Assembly (NCBI RefSeq): GCF_040115645.1 | Contig: NC_089566.1 | Coordinates: 434,001 to 498,000 of the forward strand | Direction: 5' to 3' | Length of the DNA: 64,000 nt | From: Euwallacea fornicatus | Lineage: Eukaryota > Arthropoda > Insecta > Coleoptera > Curculionidae | In this document: one piece after another, positions 57,145 to 64,000 of the stretch | Layout of the letters: each line of letters starts with the position of its first letter | Position numbering within the stretch: the stretch's first letter is position 1 | Program-made: the position numbers and the translations under genes | Notes under the pieces: model-generated | What the model saw: the letters and a program-made list of their open reading frames with translations, nothing else | The model's database searches: none | Told to the model about the DNA's origin: nothing

Positions 57145-58742
57145 ACTACCGCTCAAAAGTATTTGGGCACCTATTGTTTTATAAATGTGAACACCGACAT
57201 TCATGAAATAGACCTAATTTTTTATTCCTTACTCTTATATGAACATTAATGAACTTAAAACATATTATAAAAGCAGAAAAATACTGCATATTTTTAAATG
57301 GATGCTTCATCTATATGTCCTCCACGCGATTGAATAATTGCAGCGCATAATCGGGGCGTCCTTGCTGTGATTTTTTTCAAAAATTCAGGTGCTATTTCGT
57401 CCCAAGCTGCTTCTAAATTCTTGAACAAGTCATTGGTTGATGTGGAGGCCAATTGCCGAACTTTTCTGTCTAATTCATCCCACAATAATTCTATTGGATT
57501 CAAATCTGGGCTCTGAGGAGGCCAAGTCATTAATTTAACAATACCTTCCATTTCTAAATTGTGTTAATTTTCCTTGCATAATTTAGATGTGTGTTTCGGG
57601 TCATTGTCTTGTTGTAACAAAAAATTCTGACCAAAAAGCATTAGTCCGGAAGGTATTGCATGAGTTTCCAAAATATCGCTGTATCCTTCTTTTTTTTTGA
57701 AAATCCCTTCGATTCTCACGATGCCACCCACGGTTGTGCCAGCAAAACAACCCCAAACCATGACCGAACCACCTCCATGTTTAACAGTAGGCAGGAGACA
57801 CTCGTCTCTTGCACGTTCACCCACCGATCTACGAACAAACACACGTCTTCGTGAACCAAACAATTCAAATTTTGACTCATCTGTCCATAACACTTTGTTC
57901 CAGTCTTCTATTGTCCAATGTTGGTGTTCCCGGGCCCATTGAAGTCGTTTTTGTTTATTTTGTTTACGAAGAAAGGTTTTTTCATAGCTAATCATCCATG
58001 AAGACCATATTCCTGTAGGCGACGTTTTACAGTAGAAACACTAATTGCCCTTGACCGCGCAATATTTATTTCTGCAGAAATCTCTGGAGCAGTTTGCGCC
58101 TGTTTCTTTTACTAATCAGTGATATTGCATGATCATCTGAAGATAGTAGTCGCTCTTGGTCTTCCAGTCCGTTTTTCGTTTACAAAACTATCAGTTTTTT
58201 TGTATTTTTTTACAATGTAGTCAACGGTGGAGTGAACTAAATGCAATTCTTTGGCAATTTGTCGATTGCTTTTGCCACTTTTGTGGTAAGCCACTATAAG
58301 CCCACGTATTTCGATGTTCAATTCTCTTGTTTTAGGCATTATTTTTAATTTTTTTAGCACTTTATTTCCTACACGGCTTTTTCACTGTAAAATCTTAAGC
58401 ATACTAATTTTGATTTCGATGTTTTATGCCAAATCGTCAACAACGCAAAATTACTACCACTAGGTATAATAACAATAACAAAAACAAACGTAAATTTTCC
58501 CTACGAATCATTTTTAGTTATTGCTACAGTTGCTTTTCTTGAATGTTCCATAAAGGTTTTATTTAAATTTATGGCTTAGTAGCTAATAACGTCTTCAAAC
58601 TAATATTAATTGTTATAGTTTTATGTAAAAATACTATTCTAGAGAAAAGTAATGAAATGTATTCAATGAGTATACTTATACTACCTTTTTATTTAAATAA
58701 TACGATAAAATGAGCATGCTCAACTACTTTTGAGCGGTAGTA
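57145..58742 (-). mobile_element. Tc1-like transposon (1.60 kb), seventh family
   Basis: TA at 57143-57144 and 58743-58744. Ends CACTACCGCTCAAAAGTATT and the complement of TACTACCGCTCAAAAGTAGT. The matched terminal repeat is short (under 30 bp). Inserted in the element at 56725-59863. Confidence 0.9.
57294..58336 (-). pseudogene. Tc1-like DD34E transposase, frameshifted
   Basis: Starts MPKTRELNIEIRGLIVAYHK (58336), helix-turn-helix with QIAKELHLVHSTVDYIVKKY, then GRPRATT. A frame break and a poorly readable segment at about 58130-58000 follow (traces of MVFMDD for the usual G.HG). From 57995: KTFLRKQNKQKRLQWAREHQ, LWTDESKFELFGS (first Asp), RRRVFVRRSVGER, VKHGGGSVMVWGCFAGTTVG, LQQDNDPKHTSKLC (second Asp). 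An in-frame TAA lies at 57564-57566, then WPPQSPDLNPIELLWDELDR (Glu) and RGGHIDEASI before the stop at 57294. All three catalytic residues are kept. Confidence 0.9.
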
Positions 58743-59059
58743 TATGTCTTAAGGGAATTCATTATCGAGGTACTGGGAGGTAAAGTTATTTATAAAAATG
58801 CAGCATTTTTGACATGAAAGATCAAATAACCATGAGGTCATTGGAAGCATTAGAGGTCCGTAACAATTCAGTATCGCTTAAGTATCAGATCTGCCATAAT
58901 TTATCAATATCCACAATACCGTGCGTGTGCAAGTTTCTCACCTCTTAACAGTTTTTCTAGTTCTTTGGTTTTCCTGGGAATGAACCCTGTGGAATTAGTT
59001 CGGTTTTTGATTATTATGGGAGGAGAGACCTCAAATGTCTTCACTTTTGCTCAACAAAC

Positions 59060-59165
59060 AGACATGGTCCTAATTTATGGTGAGGTCCATAAAAGAGTGG
59101 TGTTGCTCTTCGAGCAGCGGCAATACTACTTTTAAGACCTCACCATATATGAGAACCATGTTTGT
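59060..59165. repeat. Hairpin of about 50-bp arms encoding a DUF4817-like start on both strands
   Basis: ACATGGTCCTAATTTATGGT at about 59062 pairs with ACCATATATGAGAACCATGT at about 59144. The plus strand reads QTDMVLIYGEVHKRVV and the minus strand reads QTNMVLIYGEVLKVV; both resemble the DMV(L/F)IYGE block at the start of DUF4817-type transposases. Confidence 0.65.
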
Positions 59166-59865
59166 TTGTTCAGCAATAGTGACCACATTTGTGGTATCTC
59201 CTAGTGTTTTGGATATTGACGAAGTTTGACAGATTTGATAAATAAGTGAAATACAACTGTTCCGGGCTTCTAACGATTGCAATGTCTCCACGGTTCCTCG
59301 ATCTCTCTCTCATGATAGACATGCTGTGTTGTGTAATGAATATCTTTATGCTCCACTATCTCGATAAAGAATTGACTTAAGACACATGCTTTCATGAACT
59401 TTCTTCCTTATTTTGTACCAGAGAATACATATTTCAAATAGTGACGTGCAATTCAGAAACGTCATGGGATCGGTAGATTTGATTGAATTTATAAATTATT
59501 TAATTTATGTGGAAAGTAAATGGAAATCGACCAGAAACGAAGACAGATAAAACTTAGGTAATGGATTGAATATCTTATTAAAAAATTAAAATAATAAAAT
59601 ATTAACATACATCAGTGGCGTACGAGCAAATTTTTCCAAAGTATTTTAATGTACCAAGACCTCCGAATATGATATAAAATTTGAAGGTTCCATTTGTAGT
59701 AGCTGAAGCATAATAAAAAAAAACCCAATTTTTTTCTTAACTTTTAACACTCTGTAACTCCGTTACCGATCGAGATCGGACGCATGCTTATATGAACGTT
59801 TTCCCTTATTTATATCAGAGAGTACATAACTCAAACAGTGCCGGGTAATTCTTAAACACCCTGTA

Positions 59866-60385
59866 TATATTTATTTATTATACAGGGTGTTCCAGATCAA
59901 AGTAAAAATATTTTATCCACAGATTCTATTAATAAACTTAACAAATACGTATTTTTTCTTTTAATCCAAGAGTTTTGCGGTCAGGCCCTAGGGCTTTATT
60001 AATATGGGGTCCAAGTTGAGTAATATAATTTATTGTGGAAAAACTCTCCAACGAATTATTGTGAAATTTTGTATATCGACACTTTTTTTATCATAGTATT
60101 CTAAAATAAGGATCGGACTATGAATATATGGGCCCTTATTTATTTAACCGTTAAATATTTTAATCAAGCGATTGTATTATTCGATTCTACCTTTCGTTTA
60201 GATAATTGTTTGTCTCTTGATAATTTTTTATTTATTAATTTATATAGTGAACAAATATTATAGTTAAATACCCGTTCCATGCAATTGAGAGGATTGTAGG
60301 TATTTACCGTTGAGGTATTGGTTTAATATAACGTAGCAGATAAAGAAAAACCTGTATGGCACGTAATATGTGTAATAGAAATACA
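59866..60385. other. No gene; lone transposon terminus
   Basis: TACAGGGTGTTCCAGATCAA at 59881 is a typical outer end of the long-TIR elements, but no inverted partner was found before the next element. The rest is AT-rich spacer. Confidence 0.4.
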
Positions 60386-60387
60386 TA

Positions 60388-62283
60388 CAGGGTGTTAGAG
60401 AAAGATAGTAAAATATTTGAAGATGTAATAGTACGGACCAAAATAAACAAAAAAATATTAATAAACATGAGGCCACAAAGCAACAGCTTCGAAGATATGG
60501 AAGGTTATTCTCTTTTAAAACATTTATTTGCAATTTTTTTATTACTTATTTATTAATTAAGTCAATACGCACACATCTAATATTTCAGCCATTTTTGGAA
60601 ATATGTACCCACAATTTCATATCATTAAAAAGAACTAAGTACAGGCATTTTCCTAAGTTGATAACCAATTGTGATTTCCATAAACAAATATGTATTTTTA
60701 ATAAAATGGACAACTATAGAAAAAAATCTGAGTAAGCCACTGGATTACACTTAAAAGAGTGCCTTAAGAATGTGCTTTCAAAATTGAAATATTCCTTGCA
60801 ATAGCAATATTATGGGCAATTATCAAAATGACCGAACACAGAAAAACTCCCTGTATTTCGGTTGGCAGTGAAAATATCGTCAGGTGGTTTTTACCATTAA
60901 ACATTTCTTAGAAATAGAGTCCAAAACATCTTAGTTGATTTTGCTCTATCTAATCGAGAAACGGGTTTTCTCTGTTAAAACAGAGCAATTCAAACCACAT
61001 TGTACAAATAAACAAAAGAAGTTTGTAGTAAAAACAAAAAATAAAGTTACATTAGATGTTCAAAGTGTTCGCCTTTCATTCCCAAGCAGGCACGACATCT
61101 TTGTCTGTAGGATACGAACTCTTTCTAAAATTCCGTCATCGGCTTGGATTTGTTAGTATTTTTGTATTAATCCGTAGCTGCAACCCCTCGAGGCCATTTA
61201 CAGGAGTACCTTAGATAAATGTTTTCAAATATCCCCCAAAAAAATAAATCTAGAGGGTTTAAATCTGACGATTTTGCAGGCCATCATATACATAGCACCT
61301 CCTCTTCCTACCGATCTATTTGGAAGAATTTGGGGTAAATTCTAACAACAATCGAAAAGTGATGACTCATGCTGGAAGTACATTTGTGCCCTTTGGTCTA
61401 AATGAATGTTGTACAAAAAATTACCCATTCGGTTTTGCAGAAAGTTTAACTAAATGGTGCCCGTTAATCGGTTTGGTAAAGCAACAGTATCTATTAGAAG
61501 CCTGTCGCCTACAATATCCATACGAATGTTTAATGAAAAACACGTCTGATGTTCAGATTCATTTACAGCGTGGGGATTTTCGATGGCCCCAACATCCGTA
61601 TTGTGGAAATTTACAACTTCATTTCATGTGAACCCGGCCTCATCGACAAAAAAAATATTGACAGGAAAACGGGAGTTTTCAGTATAATTTAAGGTCTGTA
61701 CTCGTTGTATGTGGTACGGATAAAGCAGCTGCTCGTGGAGGATTTTTAAACAAGAGGAATACCAATTCTTACCTCGGCTAATATCCTCCACGGACTTATC
61801 CCCGGGTTATTCTCTATTCGTGCTAAAGTTTGTTTTACCACTCTAGGAGTAGATATCGACTTCGATCTTCTGGATAAAAAGCATTGTTTGCTCAATTAAC
61901 CGATATCTCTCAATCTTTGGTGAATTTTTCCAAACATACGATGTGAAAGAATCTGGCGATTTGGATGAGCTTTAGCATAAAGATATCACGCTTCGGTGGA
62001 ACTGCCATTAGCACCACCATACATGAAATGTATGTCGGTTACTTCCACGTTAGAGTAAATAGCCATAGAAAAGGAAAACTTATGAACTCACAGCAGTCAA
62101 ATACTTTGTGTTTATACCCTGATAAGAAAAAGTAAGTTTTGCAAAATTTTAAAAAAGTTCAAAAAATAATAACTTTTGCTTGTGTCTACATAACAAATAA
62201 GTAATTGAAAATAAATGTAAAAAAACTCATTATTTTGGTCCATACTTTTACCTCTAAACACTTTAGTATTTTTTAACACCCTG
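60388..62283 (-). mobile_element. DUF4817-type element (1.90 kb)
   Basis: TA at 60386-60387 and 62284-62285. Ends CAGGGTGTTAGAGAAAGATA and the complement of CAGGGTGTTAAAAAATACTA. A stronger inner match is ACGGACCAAAATAA (about 60433) against TTATTTTGGTCCAT (about 62232). Inverted similarity reaches roughly 170 bp. Confidence 0.85.
61047..62066 (-). pseudogene. DUF4817-type transposase, nearly full length, many frame breaks
   Basis: Starts MAIYSNVEVTDIHFMYGGAN (62066), then YLYAKAHPNRQILSHRMFGK and IHQRLREIG, the DUF4817 helix-turn-helix. Next come RVVKQTLARIENNPGIS, FPVNIFFVDEAGF (first Asp present), NEVVNFHNTDV, MYFQHESSLFD (family QHDGxPAHF; the second Asp reads Glu), LPNRSVGRGG, WPAKSSDLNPLDLFFWG (third Asp) and the terminal YRQRCRACLGMKGEHFEHLM with stop at 61047-61049. 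Several stops (one replaces a residue after STEA) and frameshifts. The plus-strand open frame at 61320-61631 is its antisense shadow. Confidence 0.87.
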
Positions 62284-62285
62284 TA

Positions 62286-64000
62286 TATTTATTTGTTTTT
62301 ATCCTTTTTTTAGATCTTGCATTGATATTTTTTTCCACTTAGAGCTTCATTCAACTTTTAAATTTGGCATTCTATCAGTGCAATATTGGTTATGCTGGAT
62401 TAATCACTGGCTAATTACATATGTAAGTGGACTAGTGCAATTACTGCAGTAACTTCCTTGATGACGTTAGTAATGATGTACTTAAATAAAACTTCTTGCG
62501 TCCTTATTTTTCGAGGATCTTATTCATTAAATTCTCTTTCAGGACATTTCACGAAACGAAAATAAATCTATAATTGTTGATAACTATCCTCATTCAACTT
62601 AAACTCATGAAATTAATTTGCATTCGGTATTGCAACTTGCAACAAAACTACGAATAATTTTCATTTTACTGTTCATTAAAAAAAAAATTATGAGTGAAAC
62701 GAGTAGAAATTCTGATACTTTTTCTTGCTAGCCCGAACTTGCATTATTTGAAAACTTTGTATGAGTTGACCTGATCTTTCACGAGAGTTTCAAGAATTTT
62801 CACTTACCTGAGATTGATTTTGGGGTTAACTTTCAGTAATTTTATTAGCTTTGAAGCGAAATTCTCGACATTTTACCCAATTGACGAGGAATGAATATAC
62901 CATATGTTATACCCAGACTGTTATTCGAAGCACACTGCCTATTTAGTTAAACAAATGTTTATTTGAAACGTTATTTGCAACAATGAATGTAGAGAAATAA
63001 ATGAGTCATGAGTGTATTCTCCAATAAATAATTATCGATATTCTGCAATAGATAACATACATATTCTTGAAAAATATGATGTAATCGATCATTTCCGGCA
63101 GGAAAAACACCCGAATCATTCACTGGATATTAGAACAAAGGGTCATACCTTTTTCCGATATTGGGGGTGATAAATCCTCTAAAACGGAACTCTCTATGGA
63201 GCCCTGATGAAGCCTCAGTAATGCATTGAACAAAATATTACATCGATTCCAGAAAATTTTCTTTCCTTTCCTTTATACTTCCCATTCGGACTTTCCTTTG
63301 TGTTTTATTCCATTTAAGGATTTCGAGATAAAGTTGACCATCGTTGACAGGACTTTATTGAAATATATTTTCAAAGGATGTATTTGTAGGCGAACACTGA
63401 AGATATTAACACCCCTTCGTCAACCGATCTCTCAGTTTTACATATTTGACTGAGCACAATATATTTGATCGCAATATTTGAACGACCCTTTAAAATATGA
63501 AAAGGGTGCCTTTCCATAAGCGAAACTCTATTAAAACAAATTTTATCCCCTTGCGCCTTGGCTTCGCGTCCTTATCTACAACTTTAGGGTCAAATTATCC
63601 CTCTTATTTAGATGAGCTTTTTGGTCAATCTGAACCCCTTTCGTTGAACTATAGGGCTCTGAATGTGCCAAATCAACTTTGAATGAAATGTAAGGAAAAC
63701 ATTTATTGCCAAGTCTGCAAACGTAATCGAGCGTGCATGTAGAAATGGAAATACGATGTTGGACAATCTGAGGACAAGTGTTTCTATTTATTGGCTTTGT
63801 TAAGCATGTATCAGAAAACCATTCACATACGAGGGTAAGATCTGGAGAGGACGGCAGGCAGACATCACTTTTCTGGAAATACTCAAATTTTTCCCAACTT
63901 TGGTAAATGCGTCTCGGGTGTGCGCACTTCGTACGCATACATGCTTCATGGAGCTAACAAGGCAAAACATGTGTTACCGAGTTGCCGAACAACTTCTTTC
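62286..64000. other. No gene recognised
   Basis: AT-rich to about 63480, then slightly more mixed. The minus-strand open frame at 63576-63938 (120 codons, several Cys) has no recognised domain and may be chance. No transposon ends were found. Confidence 0.4.

Larger units (their letters stand above)
56725..59863. mobile_element. Long-TIR element related to the DUF4817 group, carries a nested Tc1-like element
   Basis: TA at 56723-56724 and 59864-59865. The arms match for about 150 bp: AGCTATGTATTCTCTGGTA (about 56757) against the complement of ATCAGAGAGTACATAACTC (about 59814), and TTGAGAAAAAATTGGGTTTT (about 56846) against AAAACCCAATTTTTTTCTTA (about 59721). A third, partial copy of the terminal sequence lies at about 59390-59465. 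The interior holds a hairpin with a transposase N-terminus (59060-59165). Confidence 0.8.

Noticed and set aside
61320..61631. Plus-strand 103-codon open frame
   Set aside because: Lies antisense to the DUF4817-type transposase at 61047-62066, whose family blocks are readable on the other strand.
63576..63938. Minus-strand 120-codon open frame containing SSPDLTLVCEW
   Set aside because: The SPDLT string recalls transposase SPDLTPLD, but no other family block surrounds it and no terminal repeats were found.
1..64000. CRISPR array, bacterial operon, tRNA or rRNA genes
   Set aside because: No regularly spaced identical repeats, no bacterial gene organisation, and no rRNA- or tRNA-like conserved boxes were recognised in this insect-type sequence.

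Overview
The window is a piece of an AT-rich insect nuclear genome. Three things point there: a spliced first coding exon of a secreted spondin-domain protein, mariner and Tc1 elements of insect type, and many copies of the insect-type IS630-Tc1-mariner transposases with a DUF4817-like N-terminal helix-turn-helix. I cannot name the order or species from sequence alone; a beetle is a guess. No bacterial, plasmid or free viral gene is visible.

Host gene. The only convincing host coding sequence is at 7108-7306 on the plus strand: a signal peptide followed by the start of a Spondin_N domain, ending at a good 5' splice donor. No later exon of this gene was recognised, so 7307-64000 is most simply a very long first intron or intron plus intergenic DNA. 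Two weak non-transposon candidates on the minus strand (34006-35035 and about 47073-47285) are listed with low confidence.

Transposons, left to right. (1) 1-657: broken DUF4817-type transposase running off the left edge; 1270-1690: reverse-transcriptase relic. (2) About 2315-6690: an old imperfect inverted repeat with one Tc1-like element inserted in each arm (2734-4364 and 4793-6466). (3) 10318-11827 and 37430-40752: a non-autonomous and a transposase-bearing copy of one long-TIR element. (4) 15038-16870: element with about 605-bp inverted arms around the C-terminal half of a transposase. (5) 18131-19763 Tc1-like; 19906-21492 DUF4817-type; 22069-23349 mariner inside a roughly 100-bp tandem repeat. 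(6) 24409-28105: Tc1-like element split by a second Tc1-like element (24493-26607), itself split by a 5'-truncated Jockey-like retroposon (24946-25639). (7) 30230-31227, 39600-40315 and 40757-41609: TA-flanked MITE-like elements; 41835-43615 and about 43990-45370: DUF4817-type elements; 36440-36770 and 37035-37275: transposase scraps. (8) 47938-49204: mariner; 49899-51242: Tc1-like. (9) 51423-55867: Mos1-like mariner split by a Tc1-like element (52392-55568), itself split by a Tc3-like element (53949-55515). (10) 56725-59863: long-TIR element holding a Tc1-like insertion (57145-58742) and a hairpin that duplicates a transposase N-terminus; 60388-62283: DUF4817-type element.

Every transposase gene seen is broken. 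The two least damaged are Tc1-like: 26801-27820 shows a single nonsense codon, and 24773-26508 shows no lesion except the retroposon insertion. TA target duplications, IR/DR-type ends and nested empty sites give a clear relative order of insertion. Boundaries were set by eye from terminal repeats and TA duplications, and those marked approximate could move by tens of bases.
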